Assembly (NCBI RefSeq): GCF_027530345.1
Contig: NZ_JAPZQK010000016.1
Location: 1-64,000 of the forward strand
Direction: 5' to 3'
Length of the DNA: 64,000 bases
Source: Silanimonas sp.
GTDB taxonomy: Bacteria > Pseudomonadota > Gammaproteobacteria > Xanthomonadales > Xanthomonadaceae
The notes under the pieces are model-generated. The model had not been told where the DNA came from. It saw nothing but the letters and a program-made list of their open reading frames with translations, and ran no database searches. Shown piece after piece: positions 7,345-17,500 of the stretch. The position numbers and the translations under genes are program-made. Position 1 is the first letter of the stretch; every line of letters begins with the position of its first letter.

Positions 7345-9105
7345 GCCGGCGTCGCGCGGCGTCGCGGCCGCGAGGGCCTCCGCCAGCCGCACGTGGAGGC
7401 CGCCGGCACGACGCACCGGGCGGTCGAGGCAGGCGTCGATCACCGCGTCGTCGGCGTGCAGGGTGAGCATCCGCTTGGCGCGCGATGCGGCGGTGTAGAG
7501 CAGCTCGCGCGAGAGCACGCGGTGCTCGGGGTCCGGCGGCAGCAGCACGGCCACCTCGGCGTACTCCGAGCCCTGGCTCTTGTGCACGGTGAGCGCGAAG
7601 CCGAGATCGAAGGCAGGCAGGGCGCCGATCGGCAGGGCGCGCGCCGGCGCGATGCCGCCTTCGTCGATGCGTTCGAACCACACGCGCAGTCGCCCGTCGG
7701 CGTCGGCGAGGCAGAGGCCGACGTCGCCATTGAAGAGGCCGGTGTCGGTGTCGTTGCGGGTGACCAGCACGCGGCGGCCGGGATACCACTCGCCTTGCGC
7801 GTTCGCGCCCGCGTGGCGACGCAGCGCGGCATCGAGGCGCTGGTTGGCTTCGACACTGCCGAAGGCACCGTCGCGCACGGCGCACAGCCACTGCCGCGCC
7901 TTCAGCCCGCGTAGGGCTGCTGCGGCGAGCGTGGCCGCCTGCGCGGGATCGGCCGGCAGCACCGGCATGGCGCCATCGCCGAGCAGGGCCTCGGCCCAGT
8001 CCCGCAGGGCCGCCTGAACCGCCGCGGGCGTCGTGGTGTCGCGCACGCGCACCGCGCCTTCGCTGCGGTCGATGGCCTCCGCGAGCGCGCCGCCGTCGCC
8101 TTCGCGCAGCGCTGCGTTCACCGCCGCGAGCGCCGCTTCGGCACGGAAGCTGTGGCGCAGCCGCACGAGCGGTGAGGCGTCCCGCGCCTCGAAGGCCTGC
8201 ACGAGGTCCTGCAGCGCCGAGCCCGGCCCCACGGGGCTGAGCTGGTCGGCATCGCCCACCAGCCACAGCGCCGCGTGCGGCGGCAGGGCGTCGAGCAGGG
8301 CGTGCAGGGTTTCGAGATCGAGCATCGAGGCTTCGTCGACGACCACGAGATCGGCCTCGATGGGGCGGCCGCGATGGCGGCCGAAAGCCTGCGCGTGCGG
8401 CTGGTAGTCGAGCAGGCGATGCACGGTGAGCGCCACCGGCGCCACCGGCAGGCCCTCGCCCTCGCGCAGGGATTCCGCCAGACGCTGCGCCGCCTTGCCG
8501 GTGGGCGCGGCCACGCGCACGGCGAGCGGCGTGTCCTGCAGGCGCTGTCGCGCCATCAACATGCGCCGCACGGTGGTGGTCTTGCCGGTGCCGGGCCCGC
8601 CGGTGAGCACGAACAGCCGCGTGCCGAGGCAGCGCCGCACCGCCTCGCGCTGCGGCGTGGTTTCGGGCGTCGCAGGGCCACCGAACAGCACGTCCAGCGT
8701 GGCCTCGTCGATCGCGGTGGCGAACGCGGGCAGCGTGGCCTGCACGGCCGGGGCGACGGCCGCAGCGATGGCGGTTTCCGCCTGCCAAAAGCGACGCAGG
8801 TAGACGCGGGCGTTCCCGTCGCGGACGAAGGGCGTGTCGGCCTCGGCCGGGCCCAACCACGCACCGAGCAGAGCGTCGAGGGCGTCGTGATCAAGCGTCG
8901 GGGCGCCCAGGCGCAGCGCATCCTCGACGGCGAGCGCGCTGTGGCCTTCGCCGGTCGCAGCGCTCAATGCGCCACCCAAGCGAGCGAGGTCTTCCGAGCC
9001 GCCGTGGCTGAGCACCCAGCGGTGCAGCAGGCGGTCGATGGGTCGCCACGCCTCGGGCAGGCCGGTGGCGGAGCGGGCCATCAGCGGATGCGGCTGCGTC
9101 GTCAT
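7330..9105 (-). CDS. recD: RecBCD enzyme subunit RecD
   Basis: This is a 591-residue superfamily 1B helicase, the 5'-3' motor of the RecBCD helicase-nuclease that processes double-strand breaks. The Walker A motif LTGGPGTGKTTT lies at about 167-178, the DEAS Walker B at about 257-260, and the TVHKSQGSEY helicase motif near the C-terminus. The N-terminal RecC-contacting region of about 130 residues is present. The ATG chosen overlaps the recB stop codon in the arrangement ATGA, so recD is translated directly after recB. An upstream in-frame start inside recB is less likely. Length is close to the E. coli protein (608). Confidence 0.95.
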   Translation of the reverse strand: MTTQPHPLMARSATGLPEAWRPIDRLLHRWVLSHGGSEDLARLGGALSAATGEGHSALAVEDALRLGAPTLDHDALDALLGAWLGPAEADTPFVRDGNARVYLRRFWQAETAIAAAVAPAVQATLPAFATAIDEATLDVLFGGPATPETTPQREAVRRCLGTRLFVLTGGPGTGKTTTVRRMLMARQRLQDTPLAVRVAAPTGKAAQRLAESLREGEGLPVAPVALTVHRLLDYQPHAQAFGRHRGRPIEADLVVVDEASMLDLETLHALLDALPPHAALWLVGDADQLSPVGPGSALQDLVQAFEARDASPLVRLRHSFRAEAALAAVNAALREGDGGALAEAIDRSEGAVRVRDTTTPAAVQAALRDWAEALLGDGAMPVLPADPAQAATLAAAALRGLKARQWLCAVRDGAFGSVEANQRLDAALRRHAGANAQGEWYPGRRVLVTRNDTDTGLFNGDVGLCLADADGRLRVWFERIDEGGIAPARALPIGALPAFDLGFALTVHKSQGSEYAEVAVLLPPDPEHRVLSRELLYTAASRAKRMLTLHADDAVIDACLDRPVRRAGGLHVRLAEALAAATPRDAGSVPG

Positions 9106-12100
9106 GCCGCCGCTCCGGCGAAGAGGCGGTCGGCGCCGAGGACCAGCGGCTCCGCGAAGTGTTGCGACCACAGGCCGAGCCCGGGTGCGAGGCCGGCGGC
9201 GCGCACGAACAGGTAGATCGCCGGCCCCATGTGGGTGGCGTAGGCGTAGCGGTCGCGAAGGCGCTGGCGCATGTAGCGATGCACGGCGAGCGTGTAGAGG
9301 AAGGCCTGGAAGCGGTAGTGGTGCGCGTCCATCGCCGCCACGAGGGCGGTGGGCGTGTAGTCGGCGAGCGTGGGCAACGCGTTGGTCTTGTAGTCGAGCA
9401 CGTGGAAGCGGCCGTCGTGTTCGAACACGAGGTCGATGGCGCCGACCATCGCGCCGCGCAACCGCTCGATCGGGCCCTCGGGAATCAGCGCGGTTTCGCC
9501 GTGCGCGACGGCGAGGCGACGCAGGTCCGCCATCGAGGCCTGGTCGATGTGGAACTGGAAGGCGAGCTCAAGCGCCTGCTGCATGGGCGTGAGCGCGCCA
9601 AGCGTGCAGGGCACGGCGCTGCCGGTGGGCAGCGGCACCGCGAGGCAGCGGTCGAGCATGGCGGCGACGCGCGGCACCGCCGTGCTGAGCGGGCTGCCGT
9701 CCGACGTGCGCACCGCGTGCTGCTCCAACGCGCGCTGCGCGCCGGCGAGGTCGGCGGCGAAGCCCCGGCCGGGCTCGCGGGCTTCGAACAGGTCGTGCAC
9801 GGCTTGGCCGAAGCCGGTGCCGCGCACGGTCGCGAGGGCCTGCCAGGTGGCGAGGGCGTCGTCGTCGAAGGCGGGCGTCGGCGCGGGCGCGGTGTCGTGC
9901 GGCGTGTCGGTCTCGGGCACGGCGCTGCGCTCGTCGTCCGCGGCGCTCGCTTCGACGTGGCGCCGTTCACCGTGCCCGCTCAGGTTGGAGAAGCTGTAGC
10001 GGCCGGGCAGGGCGAAGCCGGCGGGTGCGGATGGTGTCGATTCGGCCGCCGTGCCGACCGCCTCGCGGGCGACGTAGGGTGAATCGGGCGGCAGCGGCCA
10101 ATGCGGACGCCACGCGATGCCGGGGCCCTTGCGCTCGGCCTCGGGCCAACGCGACAGCAGCGCGTCCAGCGCGGAGCAGTCGGGGTCGACTTTCGCTGGC
10201 GGGGCGTTCTTCTTCTTGCCCTGCCGCTGCGACGGTCGATCCGGCGGCAGCGTGAACACGTGGCAGGCGTGCTCGGCGCGGGTGAGCGCGACGTACAGCA
10301 GGCGGAAGCGCTCGTCCTGCAGCGCCTCCCTCGCGTCGCGGAGCGCCGAGGCCTCGAACACCGCGGCGCGGCGGCCGTCAGCGTCCTGCGAGGCGATGGC
10401 CGGCCCTTTCGGCGGACGATGCTCATGTGCCCACAGCGTGGGCAGCAGCACTACCGGGAATTCGAGGCCCTTGCTGGCGTGCAGGGTCATTAGCCGCACG
10501 CGCTTCGCATCGGACTCGAGGCGCAGGCTGCGCTCGCCGCCCGCAATCGCTTCCTCGTCCTCGCGCTGCGCCCGCATCCAATCCAGCAGCGCATCGGGCG
10601 AATGGCCCGCTTCCGCTTCCTGCTGCAGCAATTCGCCCAGATGGCGAAGGTCGGTGAGGGCGCGCTCGCCGTCCTTCTCGTCGCGGTTCGCCAGCACGGG
10701 CAAGGCGAGTTCGATCAGCGCCTGCACCACGGCCAGCACGCCGGCGCGCGACCAGCGCTGCCGAAGCGCGATGAAGCGCTCGCGCCAGGCGTCGAGCCCG
10801 CCGCTCGCTTCGAGTACGGGCAACGCTGGCGGCGTCAGGCCGAACAGCGGCGTGAGCAGGGCGGCACGCAGGGCGCCGGCGTCGCCCGGATGGCGGACGG
10901 CATACAGGGCGAGCAACAGGTCGCGCGCCCACTCGGAATCGAACACCGTCTGCCGGCCTTGCCCCGCGCAGGGCACGCCGTGGCGCTGCAGCGCGCGGCG
11001 TAGGGCCGAGACCTCGGCGTTCGACACCAGCAGCACGGCGAGGTCGCCCGGCTGTAGCGGACGGTCGCCCAAGCGATGGCGGCCGGAGGCGAGCAGATCG
11101 ACCACGAGTGCGGCGCAGGCGTCGATCGCCTTCGGGCGCATCACGCTGTTGGGCAGGGCGAGATCGAGACGGTGGAACACCAGCGGCGCCGCGATGGGCT
11201 GGCCGTTCTCGAGCAGCGGCTTGGCGTCGGCGCGGCCGGCGGCGCGCACCGGCGCGTAGGTGATCGGCGTCGCGCCGGTGCCGAGGCGCGCGCGTGCGCC
11301 GTCGAACAGCGTGTTGCAGGCGGTGACGTAGGTGGTGGACGAACGCTGGTTGGTGTCGAGCGTCAGCGTGGCATCGGCATCACGGCAGGCCGCGAGATAG
11401 GCGGCGATGTCGCCGCCGCGGAAGCTGTAGATGGCCTGCTTCGGGTCGCCCACCATCGCCAGCAGCCCGCGCTTCGCGCCAGTGCTATCGCGGTAGAGGC
11501 GGTCGAGCAGGGCGTACTGCGCGCCGTCGGTGTCCTGGAACTCGTCGACCAGCGCGATGGGCCAGCGCGCGAACACCGCGTCGGGCAGGGGCGAACCGTC
11601 CTCGCGCATCGCGCCGCTGACCTGCTCGATCAGGCGGTCGAAGCCCATCTCGCCGATCTCGAGGCTGCGGGCCTTCTGCATCGCGCGCAGCTCCGGCCAC
11701 CACCACGCCCAGAACGCGCGCTCGGGGCTGGTGGCCTGCTCGATCGCGGTGGCGAAGGTGCGCATGGCCGCGCGGAAGTCGGGGTCGAGCAGGATCGCGC
11801 GTGCGGGTTCCAGTACGTTCTTCGCTGGTTCAACGAGACCTCGCAGAACCTCAGGCGCTTTCGGAAGCACAGGCGCGCCATCGATAAAGGCGAGCAGCGC
11901 ACAAGCTTCGTCGTGCGGCACTGATTTGGCGCCCTTGTAGTTTCCCTCCCAGATCGCCAGTGCGCGCAACTGCGCGTCGAGCCACGGCGTCACACTAGCG
12001 CGCAGGGCCCCATGCGTCGGCGCCGGCGTCACCACCACGCCGGGCTGCAGCAGCGCGGCAATGGCTTTCGTCAGCCCGTCGAGGGTGCTGCAGCCCTTGG

Positions 12101-12668
12101 GCAGCGTGCGCGCAAGCCCCGGCGGCTCGCCCGCACCGATGCGGCGCAGCAGGTCGCGGGCCATCGCCTCGAGCACGCCTCGCCCATCGCCGAGCGCCAG
12201 TGGCTGGAAGCCCTGCCGGCTCTCCAGTGGATGCGTCGAGAGGATGCGGTGGCAGAGGCCGTGCAAGGTGCCGATCGGCGCGCGGTCGAGCTGCGCGAGC
12301 GCCGCCAGCAGGTGCGTGCGGTCGGCCTCGCGCTGGCTCGGCGCGCTGGCCCAGCGTTGGCGCACCCAGGCCCGCACTGGATCTTCTGCGCTGACGCCAC
12401 CGGTGGGCGCGGCCAACGGCGCCCGCGACCAGCGCAGCGCTTCTTCGACACGCTGGCGCAGGCGCGCACCGAGCTCCTGCGCGGCGGCCTCGGTGAAGGT
12501 GCTCACCACGATCTGTTCGGGCAGGGGGCGCGGGCGGCCGTCGGCGTCGTCGAGCAGCAGGCGCAGGTAAAGCGCGGCCATGGTCCAGGTCTTGCCGGTG
12601 CCGGCGCTGGCGTCGATCTGCAGTCGGCCCTGCAAGGGCGCATTGGTCCAATCGAGGGCGACGCTCAT
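9102..12668 (-). CDS. recB: RecBCD enzyme subunit RecB
   Basis: This is a 1188-residue UvrD-like helicase fused to a C-terminal nuclease. The Walker A motif DASAGTGKTWTM lies near residues 19-30 and the Walker B motif ALVDEFQDTD is in the N-terminal half. The RecB nuclease centre is visible near the C-terminus: GAIDLVFEHDG followed by HVLDYKTN, supplying the two aspartates and the lysine of the D-x(n)-D-Y-K signature. Length matches E. coli RecB (1180). The start overlaps the recC stop codon (ATGA) and its own stop overlaps the recD start, so the three subunits are made in a coupled series. Confidence 0.96.
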   Translation of the reverse strand: MSVALDWTNAPLQGRLQIDASAGTGKTWTMAALYLRLLLDDADGRPRPLPEQIVVSTFTEAAAQELGARLRQRVEEALRWSRAPLAAPTGGVSAEDPVRAWVRQRWASAPSQREADRTHLLAALAQLDRAPIGTLHGLCHRILSTHPLESRQGFQPLALGDGRGVLEAMARDLLRRIGAGEPPGLARTLPKGCSTLDGLTKAIAALLQPGVVVTPAPTHGALRASVTPWLDAQLRALAIWEGNYKGAKSVPHDEACALLAFIDGAPVLPKAPEVLRGLVEPAKNVLEPARAILLDPDFRAAMRTFATAIEQATSPERAFWAWWWPELRAMQKARSLEIGEMGFDRLIEQVSGAMREDGSPLPDAVFARWPIALVDEFQDTDGAQYALLDRLYRDSTGAKRGLLAMVGDPKQAIYSFRGGDIAAYLAACRDADATLTLDTNQRSSTTYVTACNTLFDGARARLGTGATPITYAPVRAAGRADAKPLLENGQPIAAPLVFHRLDLALPNSVMRPKAIDACAALVVDLLASGRHRLGDRPLQPGDLAVLLVSNAEVSALRRALQRHGVPCAGQGRQTVFDSEWARDLLLALYAVRHPGDAGALRAALLTPLFGLTPPALPVLEASGGLDAWRERFIALRQRWSRAGVLAVVQALIELALPVLANRDEKDGERALTDLRHLGELLQQEAEAGHSPDALLDWMRAQREDEEAIAGGERSLRLESDAKRVRLMTLHASKGLEFPVVLLPTLWAHEHRPPKGPAIASQDADGRRAAVFEASALRDAREALQDERFRLLYVALTRAEHACHVFTLPPDRPSQRQGKKKNAPPAKVDPDCSALDALLSRWPEAERKGPGIAWRPHWPLPPDSPYVAREAVGTAAESTPSAPAGFALPGRYSFSNLSGHGERRHVEASAADDERSAVPETDTPHDTAPAPTPAFDDDALATWQALATVRGTGFGQAVHDLFEAREPGRGFAADLAGAQRALEQHAVRTSDGSPLSTAVPRVAAMLDRCLAVPLPTGSAVPCTLGALTPMQQALELAFQFHIDQASMADLRRLAVAHGETALIPEGPIERLRGAMVGAIDLVFEHDGRFHVLDYKTNALPTLADYTPTALVAAMDAHHYRFQAFLYTLAVHRYMRQRLRDRYAYATHMGPAIYLFVRAAGLAPGLGLWSQHFAEPLVLGADRLFAGAAA

Positions 12669-15600
12669 TGGGCGTCCTCCTTAGCGCCGGTCGCGCCGGC
12701 GTCCTTGGGAAGGCACGCCACGAGCGCGCGGGCATCGTCGCGGAATCGGTCGAGGGACTCGCTGCCGGGATGCAGGCGCCAGTCGCGACCGAGCAGGCCG
12801 GCGTAGCCCGGCGCGTAATCGCGCTCACCGGTGCTGAAGTCGGCGCCTTCCCAGACCTTGACGATGGCTTCGTCGTCATCGGCGTCGGCGTTCGCTGCCG
12901 CCCAGCTGGTGCCCGGGCTGTAGCGACGCTCTCCGGCCAGCACGGCGGCGCGGTAATCGACGAGGGCCTGCACCTGCGAAGTGCGCTGGGTGGCGTCGCC
13001 GGCCGCCAAGGCCTCACCCCAAGGCGCGAGGCCTTTCGCCGTCACCAGCGCGACGCACACGGGGGCGTCGGTGCTGGCACGCAATGCGGCCCAGCGCAGG
13101 AAGGCGGGCACGCGCAGGCCGAAGTGCAGGTCGTTCGGGCCCTTGCCGGGCGCGGCATCAAGGAGCCAGAGCGTGCCGTCCGTGGCCTCGTGCACGGCCA
13201 CCTGGCCGCGCAGCTCGCCGTTCTGCAGCGCGAGGCGCACGGGACGCGATTGCGCGGGCGGCAGCGGCCAGGGCAGGGGGCCTTCGCTGGGGCGCAAGGC
13301 GGCGAGGGCCTTCTGCGCCTTCTCGGCCTCCTTCTCCCACGCCGCTTCGCCCAGTGCGCCGGGCGGCAGGCGGCCGTCGAGCCGCCAGGCTTCCGGCGGC
13401 TGTTCGCCGATCGTGGTCGTGCCCTTCGCGAGCGCGTCCAGCAGCATCCGTTTCGCCCAAGCCTCGCGCGGGTCGCTGCGCGGCAGCAGGGGCTCGTTCT
13501 CGTCGAGACGCTCGTCGTCGAGGGCGTCGAGACGCACGCCATACACGTGTTGGAGCACCTGCTGGGCGGGTTGCTGGAAGAACCGGCAGAGCGTGTCGAG
13601 ATCGGGCGCCGACGTCGGCAGCGTCGCGGCCGCGGGGGGTGCGTCATCCGTCGTCGATGGGGTCTCGCTCGCGAGCGCCGCGACCAGCGCCGCCGGCTGC
13701 AGCGGCGCGCGGCGCTGCCAGGGCCACAGTCCGCTGTCCGTGTCGAACAGGGTGTGCGCTTCGTCGTCGGTAGATGCATCCCCGAAGCGCGCCAAAGTGT
13801 CGAGCAGTTCGGCCAGCGGTGCGGCCGGGTTGCGCGGCCGACCGTCGTTCGCGCCGATGCCGACGTGGCTCAGGTGCAGGCGCTCGCGTGCCGCCATGAC
13901 GGTTTCGAGGAAGAGGTAGCGGTCGTCGCTGGCGAGGTCGCGGTCGCCGCGCTGCGGCTTCAGGCGGCGCAGGTCGAGCCCGCCGTCCTCGACGTGGCGC
14001 GGCAGCGCGCCTTCGTCCAACCCCAGCACCGCAACCACGCGGAAGGGGATGGCGCGCTGCGGCACCATGCCGCAGAAGGTGATGCCGCCGATCAGGAAGC
14101 GCTGCCGTTCGGGCACCGCTTCCAGTTTCGCCAGCAGGGCCTCGCGCACCGCGGCCCAGCGCAGCGGCGCGACGAGTCCGGCATCGCGCCATTCCTCGCG
14201 CAAGGCGACGACGAGGCCCTTCGCGGTGTCGAGCGCTTCGCGGCCTTCGGCGTCGAGTGCGGGCGCGCCGAGCAGCGCCTCGAAGCGCCGTTGCAGCGCC
14301 GCCGCCCAGTCGTCGCCGCCCTGCGCGGTGCGCCCCAGCGCCACCCACTCGCGCAACTCCAGCAGCAGGGCGTGGGCCCGGCCCAGCGCCTCGGCCACGC
14401 CCGCGTCCACGCCGTCCACGGGTAGCACGGGCTGGTCGTCCGGCAGCGTGCGCACGCCGGGTTCGCGCCCGCCGTACACATGCCCGGCCATCGCGCGGTC
14501 GAGGCCCCAGGCGAGGCTGTGCGTGTCGTCGTCCGGCGCGCCGAAGCGCGCGCGATCGGCGCCGTCCAAGCCCCAGGCGACGCGGGCGCGTTCGAGCGCA
14601 TGGCGCAGCGTGTCGCGGTGGCCGCCGTCGAGGCCGAAGCGCATCGCCATGGCATCGATGTCGAGCAGGTCGAGCACGCCCTGCGCCGTCATCCGGTGCG
14701 TGGGCAGGGCCAGGGCCATGTCGAGCGCGCGGTAGATCGGGTGCGTGGCCGAGAGCGGAATGTCGGCCAGGTGGTAGGGCCAGGGCCCGTCGCGACGGCC
14801 GGGCTCGCCGAACACCGCAGGAATCAGCGCGCGGTAGCGCTCGATGCGCGGCGAGACCACTACCACCTCGGCGGGCTGCAAGCCCTTGATGTCGGCGAAC
14901 GCGGCGCACAGGGCGTCGTGCAGGACTTCCAGCTCGCGCAGCGGCGTGGCGCAGGCGTGGATGCGCAGGCTGGCGTCGGTGCGGGCCTCCTCGCGCGGCA
15001 GCCCCGGCGGGGGCGCGAGCGCCGCCATGTCGTTCAACAGCACGCTGCGCTGCAGACGCTGCAGCAGGGCACGCGGTGCGGGATCGTCGGCGCGCTCTTC
15101 CCAGTCATTCCCGCTGCGCTCTTCCAGCGCCAACTCGGCGCTTTCGAGCTCCAGCAGGAAGTGCTGGCCCAGCCGCCCCCACGCCGCCAGGAGCGGATGG
15201 TCGAGGGCGAGGAATTCACTTTCGCCGCGGTCGTCGCGGTTGAGCGCGCGCTGCATGGCCTCGCGGCCCGAGGGCAGGCCCACCCAGTGCTCGCGGCAGG
15301 GGTCGGCCACGTGGAAGACCACCGGACGGTGCCGCGCCAGGGCGCTCAGCACGTCCAACTCCAGCGGCGGCAGATGGTTGAGGCCGAACACGTGCAGCGG
15401 TCCGTCGTCGAGCCCCGCGGGCGGCGGGCCTTCGCGCAAGCGCCGGGCCAGCGCGACGAGGCGTTCGCCGCGATGGCGGGAGGCCGGGCCGCGGCGCAGC
15501 GCGCGCCACGCGCCCCGCAGCAGGGCATCGCCGGCGACGGCTTCGCGGGCTTCGTCCCAGCGGCGCAGCCAGCCTTCGCGGTAGACCATCAGCGGCGACA

Positions 15601-16033
15601 GCGCGGCGGCGAGACGATCAGCCAGCGCGAAGGCCTCGCGGCCGTCATCGTCGCCGGCCAGGGCGGCCACCACGCGCGGGTCGTCCAGCTGCGGCAACAG
15701 CGGCAGCAGGCGCCAGCGCAAGACCTCGCGCTGCCAGGCGCGGATGCCGAGCAGCGGCTCGCCGAGCACCCGCCGCGCGAGTCCATCCAGCCACGGGCTG
15801 GGCAGCACGATGTCGAGGTGGGCGACGATGCCGTCGCGGCGCTTTCGGGCCAGACCATCGCGCAGCCAATGGCGCAGGCCCGGATGCCCCACCAGCACGG
15901 TCTGCGGCGCCAGCAATGACGCGGGCGGCAGGTGCGAAAGCAGGGCCTCGAGGGGATCGAGCAGGGCTTCCAGCCGACTGGCCCGGAACAGCCAGAGGCC
16001 GCGTTCCGGGTCGATGGTCCATTCGTTGCGCAT
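12665..16033 (-). CDS. recC: RecBCD enzyme subunit RecC
   Basis: This 1122-residue protein has the same length as E. coli RecC. It opens with the RecC-like segment that includes F-R-A-S-R-L-E-A-L-L near residues 16-25 and P-S-P-W-L-D near 80. RecC is a catalytically dead helicase/nuclease relative that holds the complex together and scans for Chi. It is the first gene of recC-recB-recD. The downstream order in which recB precedes recD is common to gammaproteobacteria. Nothing looks truncated. Whether the Chi sequence here is the E. coli one cannot be judged. Confidence 0.94.
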   Translation of the reverse strand: MRNEWTIDPERGLWLFRASRLEALLDPLEALLSHLPPASLLAPQTVLVGHPGLRHWLRDGLARKRRDGIVAHLDIVLPSPWLDGLARRVLGEPLLGIRAWQREVLRWRLLPLLPQLDDPRVVAALAGDDDGREAFALADRLAAALSPLMVYREGWLRRWDEAREAVAGDALLRGAWRALRRGPASRHRGERLVALARRLREGPPPAGLDDGPLHVFGLNHLPPLELDVLSALARHRPVVFHVADPCREHWVGLPSGREAMQRALNRDDRGESEFLALDHPLLAAWGRLGQHFLLELESAELALEERSGNDWEERADDPAPRALLQRLQRSVLLNDMAALAPPPGLPREEARTDASLRIHACATPLRELEVLHDALCAAFADIKGLQPAEVVVVSPRIERYRALIPAVFGEPGRRDGPWPYHLADIPLSATHPIYRALDMALALPTHRMTAQGVLDLLDIDAMAMRFGLDGGHRDTLRHALERARVAWGLDGADRARFGAPDDDTHSLAWGLDRAMAGHVYGGREPGVRTLPDDQPVLPVDGVDAGVAEALGRAHALLLELREWVALGRTAQGGDDWAAALQRRFEALLGAPALDAEGREALDTAKGLVVALREEWRDAGLVAPLRWAAVREALLAKLEAVPERQRFLIGGITFCGMVPQRAIPFRVVAVLGLDEGALPRHVEDGGLDLRRLKPQRGDRDLASDDRYLFLETVMAARERLHLSHVGIGANDGRPRNPAAPLAELLDTLARFGDASTDDEAHTLFDTDSGLWPWQRRAPLQPAALVAALASETPSTTDDAPPAAATLPTSAPDLDTLCRFFQQPAQQVLQHVYGVRLDALDDERLDENEPLLPRSDPREAWAKRMLLDALAKGTTTIGEQPPEAWRLDGRLPPGALGEAAWEKEAEKAQKALAALRPSEGPLPWPLPPAQSRPVRLALQNGELRGQVAVHEATDGTLWLLDAAPGKGPNDLHFGLRVPAFLRWAALRASTDAPVCVALVTAKGLAPWGEALAAGDATQRTSQVQALVDYRAAVLAGERRYSPGTSWAAANADADDDEAIVKVWEGADFSTGERDYAPGYAGLLGRDWRLHPGSESLDRFRDDARALVACLPKDAGATGAKEDAQ

Positions 16034-16084
16034 AGGGCCGAACGATACCCGATGGGATTCGCAGGGCCTGAGACGTCGGCGCGC

Positions 16085-17494
16085 CTACTTCACGTGGCCG
16101 AGGGCGAGATTGGCTTGCTGGAGCAGCAGCGCGAACAGCGTGCGCGCGTCGTGATCGATGGCATCGCCGCTGACGGCGCGGTCGGCATGCAGCAGGCCGA
16201 GCACGCGGCCGTCGACCACCAGCGGCCCGAGCAGGGCTTCGCGGGCACCGAGGCGAGGCAGCCAGCGGCCGGTGTCGGGGGCCGTTGCGGTGAGGTGCTG
16301 CACGCGCGGCCGGGTCAGCAGGTCGAGCAGGTGGCCGCAGTCGCGCAGGGCCACCGGGAACGGGGCGGCGAACGCTTGGCGCTGCGCGGCCAGCGCTGAG
16401 CGAAGGCGCAGCTCGCTGCGGTCCGGCGAGAGCAGGGCGAACAGCACGCGGTCGAAGCCGGCGGCGCGCTGCAGGCCTTCCATCACCATCGACAACGCGA
16501 CGCCCGGGTCCGCGCGGCCACTGGCCTGCAGCTCGGCGAGGTCGCGCAGAACGTCCAGCCCGAGCGCGGCATCGGCGCGGGCCGGCGCGGCCGGCGCGTC
16601 GTGTCCGGGCTCGTCGAGGCGCCGCGGCACCGGCAACAGGGCGCGTACCGCGGGATCGAACAACTCGTCGACGAGGGTGTCGCCCTGTTTGGCCTGGGCG
16701 GCCACTTGATCGCGCAACACCGCGGCATCGAGGTCGAAGGCCTTGGCGGCCTCCGCGAGCGCGTGGTCGAAGTCCTCGCGGCGTCCGCCCGGCTCGAGGG
16801 CATCCACCCAGCGCCGCGCGAGGCCGGCGGCGAGCCGGCCCGGCGTGTCGGCATCGCCCACTAGCAGGGGCGAGAGGCGAAGCTCGGCGTTCAGCACCAG
16901 CGAGAGGTCGTCGAGATCGAGGTCGATGTCGGTCCGTACGCGCTGCGCGGCCTGGAGCGGCGACTGCGCCGCATCCTGCCGCCACTCGGGCAGCCACTGC
17001 GGCACGACGCTCCAGAAGGCGAGGTGGCCGATGTCCTGCAGCAGCGCGGCGATGAACACCTCCTCCGGCGCGTCGATGCCCGCCAACTCGGCGAGCGCGC
17101 GGGCCTGCACCGCGGTGCGCAGCGCGCGCGCCGCCTCGGCCGCGGCCTGCGCGCAGCCGGCGTGCCGGCCGCCGAGCACATCGAGCACGGCGATGCCGAG
17201 CGCGATCTCGCGCACCACGTCGAAGCCGAGCAGGGCGACCGCGCGGCTCACGGTGCGGATGCGCTGGCCGTGCGGGTTGTGCAGCCGGCTGGAGGCGAGC
17301 CGCAGCACGCGCGTGGTCATGCCGGCATCGCGAAGGATCAGCGCGGCGAGGTCGGTGCCCGAGGTGTCGTCATCGCGCGCGCACTCGCTGATGCCCTGCG
17401 CCGTGCGCGCGAGCGCGGGCAACTGCTGCGCGAGCAGCGCCTTGGCCCAGCCGGCCGTGCCCTGCGGGAGTCCGCTGCGTTCCGAACCGGCCAT
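16085..17494 (-). CDS. HDOD-domain protein with C-terminal GAF-like region
   Basis: This is a 469-residue cytosolic protein. The N-terminal 270 residues or so form an HDOD domain: a central stretch with R-T-V-S-R-A-V-A-L-L-G-F-D near 80-92 and an H-D-like segment L-L-Q-D-I-G-H-L-A-F near 151-160. A linker follows, then a GAF-like region of about 150 residues at the C-terminus. HDOD proteins lack the full metal-dependent HD phosphodiesterase centre and usually act as signalling scaffolds. It sits 6 bases after the S9 peptidase gene on the same strand, so the two are probably co-transcribed, although no functional link is obvious. Confidence 0.8.
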   Translation of the reverse strand: MAGSERSGLPQGTAGWAKALLAQQLPALARTAQGISECARDDDTSGTDLAALILRDAGMTTRVLRLASSRLHNPHGQRIRTVSRAVALLGFDVVREIALGIAVLDVLGGRHAGCAQAAAEAARALRTAVQARALAELAGIDAPEEVFIAALLQDIGHLAFWSVVPQWLPEWRQDAAQSPLQAAQRVRTDIDLDLDDLSLVLNAELRLSPLLVGDADTPGRLAAGLARRWVDALEPGGRREDFDHALAEAAKAFDLDAAVLRDQVAAQAKQGDTLVDELFDPAVRALLPVPRRLDEPGHDAPAAPARADAALGLDVLRDLAELQASGRADPGVALSMVMEGLQRAAGFDRVLFALLSPDRSELRLRSALAAQRQAFAAPFPVALRDCGHLLDLLTRPRVQHLTATAPDTGRWLPRLGAREALLGPLVVDGRVLGLLHADRAVSGDAIDHDARTLFALLLQQANLALGHVK

Positions 17495-17500
17495 GGGGCC